A DNA stretch of 64,000 nt from Ohtaekwangia sp966211525 (GTDB taxonomy: Bacteria > Bacteroidota > Bacteroidia > Cytophagales > Cyclobacteriaceae), in the NCBI GenBank assembly GCA_966211525.1, contig CBIHOZ010000003.1, forward strand, positions 1 through 64,000, read 5' to 3'. This document shows positions 8,097-16,191 of the stretch, piece after piece (the first letter of the stretch is position 1; every line of letters begins with the position of its first letter). The notes beneath the pieces were generated by a model, which did no database searches, was not told the origin of the DNA, and saw only the letters and a program-made list of their open reading frames with translations. A program made the translations under genes and the position numbers.

Positions 8097-9158
8097 ATGG
8101 TTTACAGTTCCCGCGGTCTTGCCCTGTTGCTTGCGTTCTGCATCGCCCTGATCACGTCTTTATTTCTTTCGTTGTTCAAGAGCATTGCTGTCAGTGCGCT
8201 GTTGGTTGCTTTTGCCATCAGCTTTTCCGTTTCGTACCTGCTCATCTTTACTGTACTGGAGTTTCTCATCTTTCGTGAGATCAACAAGATCTACACGCTG
8301 TTGGGCATGTTGAAAAATAAAGTGCTTGCCAAAATCTATAAACAGAACACGGCTCCGCTTAACCCGCTTAAAACGATCAATGAAGATATATACTCCTTTG
8401 CAGAGCTGAAGCAGAAAGAAATTGATGAACTAAAAAAACTGGAAGCATTCCGCAGAGAGTTTATCGCCGATGTATCGCATGAACTGAAGACACCGATTTT
8501 TGCTGCACAGGGATTTGTTCATACGCTGCTCGATGGTGCTGTGAACGATAAAACCGTACGTACTAAATTTTTAAAGAAAGCCGCGAAGAGTCTCGATGGT
8601 TTGGATATGCTCGTGCAAGATCTGCTCACACTTTCGCATATTGAAACCGGTCAGATAAAAATGCACTTTGAGACAATCGATATGCATAAGCTTACCGAAG
8701 AAGTGTTCGAACAGTTTGAAGAAAAAGGAGAGAAGCGGAATATAAAATTACGTGTTGAAGGTGCTCATCATAAAGCATTGGTATATGCCGACTGGCAACG
8801 GATCAGTCAGGTAATGACAAACCTGATCAGTAATGCCATTAAACATTCCAACGATGGCTCGGATGTGGTAGTGAGTTTTGATATCCACAAAAAAAATGTT
8901 GTTACCAAAGTGCGTGACTTTGGCGAAGGTATACCTGCTGAACATCAAGTCCGCATCTTCGAACGTTTCTACCGTGTTGATAAAAGCAGAAGTCGCGAGA
9001 AAGGCGGTACCGGTTTGGGCCTCGCCATCGTAAAGCATATCCTTGACGGACACAATACAAAAGCCGAAGTAGAGAGCGAACCCGGTAAAGGTTCTACTTT
9101 TAGTTTTAAATTGCCGCGTGTTAAGCCGGAAGCTGCCGAGCATCACCAGGCTGACTAA
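8097..9158 (+). CDS. Sensor histidine kinase, PhoR-like
   Basis: 353 residues. Two transmembrane helices (about 7-27 and 30-58) with almost no periplasmic loop, then a linker without a clear HAMP or PAS domain, a dimerisation/phospho-acceptor helix with His128 (FIADVSHELKTP) and an HATPase domain with N box (MTNLISNAIKHS), G1 (VRDFGEGI), F box (IFERFYRVDKSRSREKGG) and G2 (GTGLGLAIVKHI). With such a short periplasmic part it probably senses through the membrane or a partner protein. The matching regulator is likely the PhoB-like protein at 6508. The pseudouridine synthase gene follows after 17 bases. Confidence 0.9.
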   Translation: MVYSSRGLALLLAFCIALITSLFLSLFKSIAVSALLVAFAISFSVSYLLIFTVLEFLIFREINKIYTLLGMLKNKVLAKIYKQNTAPLNPLKTINEDIYSFAELKQKEIDELKKLEAFRREFIADVSHELKTPIFAAQGFVHTLLDGAVNDKTVRTKFLKKAAKSLDGLDMLVQDLLTLSHIETGQIKMHFETIDMHKLTEEVFEQFEEKGEKRNIKLRVEGAHHKALVYADWQRISQVMTNLISNAIKHSNDGSDVVVSFDIHKKNVVTKVRDFGEGIPAEHQVRIFERFYRVDKSRSREKGGTGLGLAIVKHILDGHNTKAEVESEPGKGSTFSFKLPRVKPEAAEHHQAD

Positions 9159-9175
9159 AACTAAAAGCAATTATC

Positions 9176-9895
9176 TTGAAGGCTGCCAAAATCAATTTAC
9201 AAGAACTTATTCTCTTCGAAGACGAAGATTTTATTCTTATCAATAAACCTCCGTTTGTCTCCACACTCGAAGACCGAAACTCGAAAGTTAACCTGCTCGG
9301 ACTAGCACGCGAGTATGTTGATACCGCACAGGTGTGCCATCGCCTTGATAAAGATACTTCCGGTGTTCTGGCCATCGCTAAAAATCCAGAGGCATACCGG
9401 CACATGAGTTTGCAGTTTGAGAAACGCGAAGTCACGAAAATATACCATGCCGTTGCCGATGGTATTCACAACTTTAAAGATGAACTGGTTGATCTGCCGA
9501 TCCTGAAACAGGATGATGGTATAGTAAAGATCAGCAAGCGCGAAGGCAAACAGGCACAGACGTATTTCACGTCTATCAAGTCGTACAAGTTCCATACACT
9601 GGTAGAGTGCAGACCGATAACCGGGCGAATGCACCAGATCAGAATTCATCTTTCAACGCTGAAGGCTTCTATAACCGGTGATGAACTCTATGGTGGTAAA
9701 CCGTTCTTTCTCTCAAGTGTAAAGCGCGGTTTTAATTTAAAGAAGCAAACCGAAGAGCAGCCGATCATGAAGCGTATGGCACTGCATGCATACTCGCTTA
9801 CGTTTGCTGATATGAAAGGTAATACGCAAAAGATAGAAGCTCCCTACCCGAAGGATTTGCAGGCGCTTGTAAAGCAATTGGAGAGTAATAGCTAA
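9176..9895 (+). CDS. RluA-family pseudouridine synthase
   Basis: 239 residues. The catalytic motif HRLDKDTSG (Asp58) and the following GRMHQIRIHLS block identify the RluA family, which converts uridine to pseudouridine in rRNA or tRNA. There is no N-terminal S4 domain, so it is a short form; its target cannot be told from sequence. The start is a TTG at 9176, because the next in-frame ATG lies past the catalytic region. The gene starts 17 bases after the kinase gene and is probably co-transcribed with it. Confidence 0.88.
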   Translation: MKAAKINLQELILFEDEDFILINKPPFVSTLEDRNSKVNLLGLAREYVDTAQVCHRLDKDTSGVLAIAKNPEAYRHMSLQFEKREVTKIYHAVADGIHNFKDELVDLPILKQDDGIVKISKREGKQAQTYFTSIKSYKFHTLVECRPITGRMHQIRIHLSTLKASITGDELYGGKPFFLSSVKRGFNLKKQTEEQPIMKRMALHAYSLTFADMKGNTQKIEAPYPKDLQALVKQLESNS

Positions 9896-9911
9896 ACTAA
9901 TTTTACGAATT

Positions 9912-10325
9912 GTGCTCAGGCTTGTTTTTATAGGTGTAATGCTGTTATGTATGAGTTCGGTATATGGACAGCCAAATGATACGGTGCCAAAGTATACCGA
10001 AACTATAACTGTAAGAATGCCGGAATTTCCCGGAGGCGTTGAGGCTTTCGGAAAATTCTTGCGTGAGAATGTTAAGTATCCCAAAAAGGCGAGAAGGAAA
10101 TACGAACAGGGAGTAATAGATGTCGATGTGACAGTAGATACAGTTGGGAATATAATTAAGGCAGAGATAGTTTCAGGTGGTGATTTAAGATATGGTTTAG
10201 TTGAAGAAACTCTTCGTGTAATTAAAATTATGCCTTTGTGGGTACCTGCAGTGTCAACGAAAAATTCGGTTAGTAAAAAGGTTGTAGGAACAACGCGTAT
10301 TCATGTTACCTTCAAATTGCAATAA
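9912..10325 (+). CDS. Exported TonB C-terminal-domain protein
   Basis: 137 residues from a GTG at 9912. A signal peptide (about 1-19, ending SSVYG) is followed by a single TonB-C-like domain with the usual PEFPGGVEAFGKFLRENVKYPKKAR and GVIDVDVTVDTVGNI pattern. There is no N-terminal inner-membrane helix or proline-rich linker, so it cannot span the periplasm as a classic TonB does. Small proteins of this kind are common in Bacteroidota and their role is unclear. It converges on the reductase gene at 10353 with a 27-base gap. Confidence 0.75.
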   Translation: MLRLVFIGVMLLCMSSVYGQPNDTVPKYTETITVRMPEFPGGVEAFGKFLRENVKYPKKARRKYEQGVIDVDVTVDTVGNIIKAEIVSGGDLRYGLVEETLRVIKIMPLWVPAVSTKNSVSKKVVGTTRIHVTFKLQ

Positions 10326-10352
10326 TCGTTATTCCACTATACATGTAGTATC

Positions 10353-11405
10353 TTAGATCTCAAGAACAACATCTCCACCAATTGGATATCCTGTACAGGT
10401 AAGTGTTCTTCCTTTATCCACTTCGCTGTCTACGAGCACTTCATTGTTCCACATCCATACTTTTCCTTTTATGCACGAGGCTGCACAAGTACCGCATTGC
10501 CCGGATTCGCAGCTATATGGTATCGGTATATTTAATTTTTTCGCGTGTTGAAGAATAGTCTCCGGAAACTGTGTCTCAAAAGTATATACGTTTCCGTTTA
10601 GTCGTAACTCAACAGCATGGCGGTCTTTATCGGGTGGCTCATTTTTTTGTACAGGTTTCCGTGTGGCAAAATTTTCTTTGCGGATGTTATCGGCAGGGAC
10701 ACCTTCGGTTTGAAGAACGATGGTAGCCATGCGCATATAGTCATACGGGCCACAGAGGTAAAAAAGTGTATCGCGATGATCTGTGCCGGAGTATTGTTTT
10801 AACAAAGATTCCAATAATAATTTACCCAGTCGCGCCCGGGAGAGATTGCGCGATGTGCTAAACAGATACTCTATAGTAAGTTGGTTGCTATATTTCTTCT
10901 GAAGTTCATTCAGCTCCTTGTAAAATATAGTTTCGTCAGCCTGCCGGTTGCTATAGATCAATACGATCTGAAGTGCAGGCAAATTTGCCAATATATATTT
11001 AAGCAGTGAATATATAGGTGTAATGCCACTGCCGGCTGCGAAAAAAACAATTTTCGTATAGGTAGCGAGATTTTCAGGCAATGTAAAATGACCAGAAGAG
11101 CCAATGGTGAGTAACGTATCACCGGGCTTTACCTTGTCAATAAACCATCGCGAATACTCACCGTTTTCAATTCGTTTCAGCGTAATAGCGGGTATGGCGT
11201 CTACCCCGGGCGTTGTAGAGAACGAGTAGCTTCTGCGGTCACCATCATCGCTACCATTCTTCGGAAAGATAAACGTAATGAATTGACCCGGAGCATAGCT
11301 CAAAGGCGAACCATCAGCATACTCCAATTGGAACGATTTTACATTTCTAGTTTCCTCAATAACATCACGAACAACAATTCTTTTATAAGCTGACGATGTA
11401 TTCAC
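10353..11405 (-). CDS. Flavin/2Fe-2S ferredoxin reductase-type oxidoreductase
   Basis: 350 residues. Domains in order: an FAD-binding barrel (1-110) with RSYS at 58-61, an NAD(P)-binding domain (about 115-245) with AAGSGITP and YLCGP, and a C-terminal plant-type 2Fe-2S ferredoxin (about 262-350) with Cys299, Cys304, Cys307 and Cys337. This is the layout of PaaE-type reductases, which pass electrons from NAD(P)H to an oxygenase or desaturase. No oxygenase gene adjoins it, so the partner is unknown. The start is a GTG (11405). An AraC regulator gene is divergent, 95 bases away across an AT-rich repeat. Confidence 0.88.
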   Translation of the reverse strand: MNTSSAYKRIVVRDVIEETRNVKSFQLEYADGSPLSYAPGQFITFIFPKNGSDDGDRRSYSFSTTPGVDAIPAITLKRIENGEYSRWFIDKVKPGDTLLTIGSSGHFTLPENLATYTKIVFFAAGSGITPIYSLLKYILANLPALQIVLIYSNRQADETIFYKELNELQKKYSNQLTIEYLFSTSRNLSRARLGKLLLESLLKQYSGTDHRDTLFYLCGPYDYMRMATIVLQTEGVPADNIRKENFATRKPVQKNEPPDKDRHAVELRLNGNVYTFETQFPETILQHAKKLNIPIPYSCESGQCGTCAASCIKGKVWMWNNEVLVDSEVDKGRTLTCTGYPIGGDVVLEI

Positions 11406-11500
11406 TATCTAATTGATTAAATTCAAGTATAAATTAATCCACGAATTTTAAATTCTTCCAATCTTACAATTTTCGAATCTTCTAATCTTAAAATTCCACT

Positions 11501-12280
11501 ATGCGTTACCAGGAAATCAAACCACCACCATCCCTCGAACACCTGGTGAGATTTTTCTGGATACTGGAATATAACGGTGCTTCTGAATTTCCGGTTCAAT
11601 ATAAATTACTGGCAGAAGGTTTCCCCGGACTGGTGTTCTTCTTCAAAAATCAATACGGTGCCGTCAACGGACAGACTACTGAACATCGATCGTTTTCCAT
11701 GACGGGCAATTTTAAAATGATGGGCGTATACCTGTATCCTTATGCACTGCCGCTGTTGTACAAAATTCCGTCTCATGAATTCACACATCAGCATATACCG
11801 TTACATGAATTTTGTAAAGAAGAGTTCTCTGAATTGCAGGAGAGGATACTGGAGGCGCAAACCGATACTGCGAGTATAGATATACTGTCAGATTATTTGT
11901 ATCGCAAGAGTATACATGCCGGAGATGCAGGCAACAAGTTTAACCAATGTATACTGCATGTTATAGACCAGTTTGGTAACGTGGAGGTTGATCGGCTCGC
12001 GCAACAAGCGGGCATTTCCAATCGTCAGTTGGAACGAAAGTTCAGTGCTTCCGTTGGACTATCTCCTAAAGTATATTCGCGATTAATGCGGTTTCATGCA
12101 TCCCTGCGATTCATAAAATCCGGTACGATGAAAACATTAACGGATATAGCGTATGCGGCCGGGTATTTTGATCAGTCTCATTTTATCCGGGAGTTCAAAG
12201 AATTTGCGGGCCTTTCTCCGGGCGAGTATTTTAGTCTGCCTGCCATCAATCGGGCTGATAATTTTATTCAGCTTTCGTAA
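11501..12280 (+). CDS. AraC-family transcriptional regulator
   Basis: 259 residues. The N-terminal half (about 1-140) is a divergent sensor domain of the DUF6597 type (YQEIKPPPSLEHLVRFFWILEY). The C-terminal half (about 150-250) is an AraC double helix-turn-helix, including VDRLAQQAGISNRQLERKF and LTDIAYAAGYFDQSHFIREF. Such proteins activate nearby genes on ligand binding. Candidate targets are the divergent reductase gene or the downstream VOC protein gene, but this is only positional. Confidence 0.88.
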   Translation: MRYQEIKPPPSLEHLVRFFWILEYNGASEFPVQYKLLAEGFPGLVFFFKNQYGAVNGQTTEHRSFSMTGNFKMMGVYLYPYALPLLYKIPSHEFTHQHIPLHEFCKEEFSELQERILEAQTDTASIDILSDYLYRKSIHAGDAGNKFNQCILHVIDQFGNVEVDRLAQQAGISNRQLERKFSASVGLSPKVYSRLMRFHASLRFIKSGTMKTLTDIAYAAGYFDQSHFIREFKEFAGLSPGEYFSLPAINRADNFIQLS

Positions 12281-12320
12281 CGTGTCGTGTTTATACAATC
12301 GTGCGCTTTCACAATGTCAT

Positions 12321-12349
12321 AGCTTCGTATAGTTAAAACTATAAAGCTT
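12321..12349 (+). promoter_or_regulatory. Dyad overlapping the start region of the VOC gene
   Basis: A perfect 7-2-7 inverted repeat (TATAGTT-AA-AACTATA, 12328-12343) nested inside AGCTT (12321-12325) and AAGCT (12344-12348), ending directly before the ATG at 12350. It may be an operator or an mRNA hairpin that masks the start. Confidence 0.45.
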
Positions 12350-12811
12350 ATGAAATCAACATTCAATCAAAATCCTGCACCGGCAGGTTATTCACGGGTT
12401 TGTCCATTTGTGAATGCAGAGAACATCGATGCTCTGTTAACATTTCTCAACGATGTGCTTGACGCAGAGACTACCGAAAAGCTAAAGTCTGCCGATGGAA
12501 CCGTGCGCCACGCAGAGGTGCGCCTGGGAGATTCGGTTATAATGATTGGTAAAGCGCAGGATGGGATGCCCAAAGAAAGTATGAATTATGTTTTCGTTAC
12601 TGATGCTGACGCAACCTTCCGTAAGGCATTGCAACATGGGGCAACATCAATCATGGATCCAGGCGATCGATTTTATGGATACCGGGAAGGTGGTTTTAAA
12701 GATCCCTCCGGAAATCAATGGTGGGTGGCGCAGGTTATTGAGAATGTCTCGAAGGAAGAGATGGAGAAGCGAGCAGCTACACATGTCTTCAAGCCAGTGA
12801 AACAGGGGTAG
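12350..12811 (+). CDS. VOC-superfamily (glyoxalase/PhnB-like) protein
   Basis: 153 residues with a beta-alpha-beta-beta-beta layout of the vicinal-oxygen-chelate fold, beginning YSRVCPFVNAENIDALLTFLNDVL and ending in the typical YGYREGGFKDPSGNQWWVAQ. PhnB-like members resemble glyoxalase and bleomycin-resistance proteins, but most have no known substrate. Too few ligand residues can be assigned to predict a metal-dependent reaction. It lies 69 bases after the AraC gene, with a dyad directly before its start codon. Confidence 0.85.
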   Translation: MKSTFNQNPAPAGYSRVCPFVNAENIDALLTFLNDVLDAETTEKLKSADGTVRHAEVRLGDSVIMIGKAQDGMPKESMNYVFVTDADATFRKALQHGATSIMDPGDRFYGYREGGFKDPSGNQWWVAQVIENVSKEEMEKRAATHVFKPVKQG

Positions 12812-12984
12812 TGAGCGCCTGATAAATCGGTAAAATGTTACCGGAATGCGGCTTGTGAACGAAAAAAATCCGAAATTGGCGCCCGATAAAGTTTTTGGGA
12901 GTTTCTCCAAAGGTCTAATTTTCAATGCTTTACTTTCGATTTTAAATTGTTTTAATTGATTTTGAAGCAATTTCAGAATCATGC

Positions 12985-13033
12985 TTGCATTTACCAGACA
13001 GGCAGTTTACCTTTGTGTCCCTTTTTGAAAGGG
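12985..13033 (+). promoter_or_regulatory. Promoter and leader hairpin of the rplM operon
   Basis: TTG at 12985-12987, a 20-base spacer and TACCTTTG at 13008-13015 match the Bacteroidota promoter form (TTTG / TAnnTTTG). A small hairpin (CCCTTT at 13019-13024 with AAAGGG at 13028-13033) lies at or just after the expected start of the transcript, about 50 bases before rplM. Confidence 0.55.
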
Positions 13034-13065
13034 GTAGTGTTTTTAATTGAATCTCTAATAATAAA

Positions 13066-13509
13066 ATGGATCATAATAGCTATAAAACACTGAATGCCAA
13101 TAAGGCTACAGTTGAAAAAGGCTGGGTAATAGTGGACGCAAACGCACAGGTGCTGGGTCGTGTGGCTAGCCAGGTTGCCCACATTATTCGTGGAAAGCAT
13201 AAGCCAAGCTATACTCCCAATGTGGATTGTGGCGATAACGTAATTGTTATCAACGCGGAAAAAGTAAGAATGACTGGCAAGAAGTGGACTGATCGTGTGA
13301 TCTTCACACACTCAGGTTATCCAGGCGGTCAGCGCGAGCACACTCCTACTATGATCCGTTCAAAGCATCCTGAGCGCCTCATCGAGCACGCTGTACGCGG
13401 CATGCTTCCGAAGAACAGACTCGGACGCGAACTTTTCAGAAGCCTGCATGTTTATGCCGGTAATGAACACCCTCATACTGCTCAACAACCTAAAGAAATA
13501 AAGTTCTGA
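13066..13509 (+). CDS. rplM: 50S ribosomal protein L13
   Basis: 147 residues. L13 is an early-assembly protein of the large ribosomal subunit. Typical motifs are WVIVDANAQVLGRVASQVA, GDNVIVINAEKVRMTGKKW and HAVRGMLPKNRLGRELFRSLHVYAG. It is the first gene of the usual rplM-rpsI pair, here continued by rpsB; the gap to rpsI is 4 bases. A good Bacteroidota promoter lies upstream. Confidence 0.98.
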   Translation: MDHNSYKTLNANKATVEKGWVIVDANAQVLGRVASQVAHIIRGKHKPSYTPNVDCGDNVIVINAEKVRMTGKKWTDRVIFTHSGYPGGQREHTPTMIRSKHPERLIEHAVRGMLPKNRLGRELFRSLHVYAGNEHPHTAQQPKEIKF

Positions 13510-13513
13510 TATC

Positions 13514-13900
13514 ATGCAGATCATCAATACCATCGGTAGAAGAAAGACCTCCATTGCCAGAGTGTATGTAAAACCTGGAAAAGGAGATATTAAAGTGAAT
13601 GACCGTGATCTGAAGGAGTACTTCCTTTCTGAAATTCACCAGACTACAGTAAAACAACCTCTTTCTACCATCAAGGCAGAAGGTCAGTATGATGTTACTG
13701 TAAATGTTGAAGGTGGTGGCGTAAAAGGCCAGGCAGAAGCAGTTCGCCTCGGTATTACCCGCGCACTGGTTGAGTTCAGTACTGAAAACAAACCTGCTCT
13801 GAAAAAAGAAGGTTTGTTAACCCGCGATTCAAGAATGGTAGAGCGTAAGAAGCCGGGTAGAAGAAAGGCAAGAAGAAGATTCCAGTTTAGCAAGCGTTAA
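13514..13900 (+). CDS. rpsI: 30S ribosomal protein S9
   Basis: 128 residues. S9 binds 16S rRNA in the head of the small subunit, and its basic C-terminal tail reaches the P-site tRNA. The N-terminal GRRKTSIARVYVKPGKGDI motif and the terminal GRRKARRRFQFSKR tail are intact. It follows rplM by 4 bases and precedes rpsB by 13 bases, so the three genes form one transcript. Confidence 0.98.
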   Translation: MQIINTIGRRKTSIARVYVKPGKGDIKVNDRDLKEYFLSEIHQTTVKQPLSTIKAEGQYDVTVNVEGGGVKGQAEAVRLGITRALVEFSTENKPALKKEGLLTRDSRMVERKKPGRRKARRRFQFSKR

Positions 13901-13913
13901 TCATAACAAGAGA

Positions 13914-14684
13914 ATGGCTGAAAAATTAACATATCAGGATCTGTTGGATGCAGGTGCACACTTTGGTCACCTCACCCGCAAGTGGAACCCGAAGATGGCT
14001 GAGTACATCTTCATGGAAAATAACGGTATCCACCTTATCGACCTGAATAAAACATTAGCATGCTTAGACGAAGCTACTTACGCACTGAAGAACATTGTTC
14101 GTTCAGGCCGCAAGATCATGTTCGTAGCTACGAAGAAGCAAGCTAAAGATATCGTATCAGAAGAAGCAAAACGTCTTAACATGCCGTTCGTAACAGAGCG
14201 TTGGTTAGGTGGTATGCTTACAAACTTCGCTACGATCCGTAAATCTTTGAAGAAGTTGGCGCAGATCGAGAAGTTGATGAAAGACGAAGCTTTCACTAAC
14301 CTCGCGAAACGCGAACGCCTCATGGTAACTCGTGAGAAAGCTAAACTTGAAAAATTGTTAGGCGGTATCGCTGATCTGAACCGACTCCCTGCAGCATTAT
14401 TTGTGATCGATGTAAAACGCGAACACATTGCAGTAACAGAAGCTCAGAAACTGAACATTCCTGTTTTTGCGCTTGTAGATACTAACTCAGATCCTTCAGG
14501 TGTTGATTTCCCGATCCCTGCTAACGATGATGCATTCAAATCAATCTCTATCCTTACTAAACATATCGGTAAAGTGATTGAAGAAGGCTTGATGGAGCGT
14601 AAGAAAGATAAAGATGACGCTGCGCAGAAGAAGGAAGAAGACGAAAAGAGAAAAGTTGATTCTGCAGTAGAAGAAGGCAAATAA
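13914..14684 (+). CDS. rpsB: 30S ribosomal protein S2
   Basis: 256 residues, of usual length plus a charged Lys/Asp/Glu tail (about 227-256). S2 joins the back of the small subunit late in assembly, next to S1. The start LTYQDLLDAGAHFGHLTRKWNPKM and the motif FVTERWLGGMLTNF are characteristic. In many bacteria S2 and EF-Ts are made from one message; here a strong terminator separates rpsB from tsf. Confidence 0.98.
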   Translation: MAEKLTYQDLLDAGAHFGHLTRKWNPKMAEYIFMENNGIHLIDLNKTLACLDEATYALKNIVRSGRKIMFVATKKQAKDIVSEEAKRLNMPFVTERWLGGMLTNFATIRKSLKKLAQIEKLMKDEAFTNLAKRERLMVTREKAKLEKLLGGIADLNRLPAALFVIDVKREHIAVTEAQKLNIPVFALVDTNSDPSGVDFPIPANDDAFKSISILTKHIGKVIEEGLMERKKDKDDAAQKKEEDEKRKVDSAVEEGK

Positions 14685-14751
14685 TTATAAGCTGATGTGC
14701 CAAGGTGCAGCAATTGCACGCGGTAGTCATAATTAATGCAATGATAATGCA

Positions 14752-14787
14752 CTAAACATCGGCCCAAAGCCGGTGTTTAGTTTTTTT
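14752..14787 (+). terminator. Intrinsic terminator between rpsB and tsf
   Basis: A 12-bp stem with one G-T pair (14752-14763 with 14769-14780), a 5-base loop and a run of seven T. It should end most rplM-rpsI-rpsB transcripts, so tsf either has its own promoter or is read by read-through. Confidence 0.9.
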
Positions 14788-14833
14788 AGGGAGTTCAAAT
14801 CAGATAATCGTAAATCTAAAAATCGTAAATACT

Positions 14834-15667
14834 ATGTCAGCTATTTCAGCACAAGATGTAAACAAGCTCCGCCAGATGACGGGTGCAGGTATGATGGATT
14901 GTAAAAAAGCCCTTGCCGAAGCCGAAGGAGATTTTGATAAAGCTATCGAGATATTAAGAAAAAAAGGACAGAAAGTTTCTGCGTCACGCTCTGACAGAGA
15001 AGCGAAAGAAGGTTCTGTATTTATCAAAGTTAGCGATGACAAGAAGGAAGCTGTATTGATCGCGCTGAATTGTGAAACTGATTTCGTAGGGAAGAACGAG
15101 GAATTCCAGGCGCTTGGTAAACTGATCGTAGACACAGCCTTTGCAAACAAACCTGCTACGAAGGAAGCGTTGCTTGCATTGACCGCTGGTGGCTTTACAC
15201 TGAATGATAAAATTGTTGAACTGGTAGGTAAGATCGGTGAGAAGATCGAAGTGAGCGAATATGTTCACATGAAGGGTGAGGCTATTGTGTCTTATATCCA
15301 CGCTGGTTCTAAACTGGGTGTACTCGTGTCACTGAAAGGTGTTAACGGTGTAGATGTTACGGAAGCTGGTAAAGATGTAGGTATGCAGATCGCTGCCATG
15401 AACCCTGTAGCGGTTGATGAAAAATCAGTAGATCAGTCTATCATCGATAAAGAACTTGAAATTGCTAAAGCTCAGATTTTAGCAGAAGGCAAACCTGAAA
15501 ACATGGTTGATAAAATCGCTCAGGGTAAACTTCAGAAATTCTTCAAGGAAACTACATTGTTGCACCAGATTTTCGTAAAAGATAACTCGAAGACTGTAGC
15601 ACAATACCTTGATAGCGTTACAAAAGGTTTGACAGTGGTTGAATTCAAGCGTGTAACCATAGCTTAA
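14834..15667 (+). CDS. tsf: Elongation factor Ts
   Basis: 277 residues. EF-Ts is the guanine-nucleotide exchange factor of EF-Tu. The N-terminal UBA-like module (LRQMTGAGMMDCKKALAEAEGDFDKAIEILRKKG) and the NCETDFVGKNEEF loop that opens EF-Tu are clear. It is preceded by the short repeat AATCGTAAAT and separated from rpsB by a terminator, and it is followed by its own terminator. Confidence 0.98.
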   Translation: MSAISAQDVNKLRQMTGAGMMDCKKALAEAEGDFDKAIEILRKKGQKVSASRSDREAKEGSVFIKVSDDKKEAVLIALNCETDFVGKNEEFQALGKLIVDTAFANKPATKEALLALTAGGFTLNDKIVELVGKIGEKIEVSEYVHMKGEAIVSYIHAGSKLGVLVSLKGVNGVDVTEAGKDVGMQIAAMNPVAVDEKSVDQSIIDKELEIAKAQILAEGKPENMVDKIAQGKLQKFFKETTLLHQIFVKDNSKTVAQYLDSVTKGLTVVEFKRVTIA

Positions 15668-15692
15668 GATATATACCAACTTTTTTTTAGAG

Positions 15693-15730
15693 AGAGCCGT
15701 TCGGATATACCGGATGGCTCTTTTTATTTT
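15693..15730 (+). terminator. Intrinsic terminator after tsf
   Basis: A roughly 12-bp stem with two G-T pairs (15693-15704 with 15710-15721), a 5-base ATATA loop and a T-rich tail, ending right before the ATG of the lipoprotein gene at 15731. Confidence 0.85.
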
Positions 15731-16180
15731 ATGTCCATGCTCAAGAGTATATATTCGGTCGCTTTGCTGTTAAGTTGTTTAATGCTGACGGGCTGCGGGT
15801 ATTTTTACGCAGGAACCTGGGAGAACGATGATGATAACTGGGAAAGAGCCTATGGCTATGAAAAGCCTGATGAAATTGATATAGTACATTCCTGGTATTG
15901 GCGTTCGCCCCATTTTACAATGGAATATGAACTGTATATGGAAACTACTTTGAATAAAGATATACTTCATTCCTTATTATCAAGGGGAAATTTAGTCGAG
16001 AGAGAAGGTGCTGCCGATGAACATATAGATGAAATGGTGGATTATAATACGCGGCCTGCGTGGTTTGTTCCGAAGACGCTTGACAAATATGAAATATGGG
16101 TAGGGAGTAATCCGGTAGAGTTTGAACTCTTTATAGATCGCCAAACAGGACATTTATACTGGCATGAGATTCAGCTATAG
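15731..16180 (+). CDS. Small hypothetical lipoprotein
   Basis: 149 residues. A signal peptide ends in the lipobox LTGC (residues about 20-23), so it is probably a lipoprotein of the inner or outer membrane. The mature part is short, acidic and rich in Tyr and Trp and has no domain I recognise. The start codon directly follows the tsf terminator, so it needs its own promoter or depends on read-through. It converges on the OmpA-family gene. Confidence 0.7.
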   Translation: MSMLKSIYSVALLLSCLMLTGCGYFYAGTWENDDDNWERAYGYEKPDEIDIVHSWYWRSPHFTMEYELYMETTLNKDILHSLLSRGNLVEREGAADEHIDEMVDYNTRPAWFVPKTLDKYEIWVGSNPVEFELFIDRQTGHLYWHEIQL

Positions 16181-16191
16181 TATATATAGCT
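16173..16191. terminator. Weak dyad between converging genes
   Basis: AGCTATA at 16173-16179 and TATAGCT at 16185-16191 with a 5-base spacer, spanning the ends of the lipoprotein gene and the OmpA-family gene. It is AT-rich, without a clear T run, and only possibly a terminator. Confidence 0.3.
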
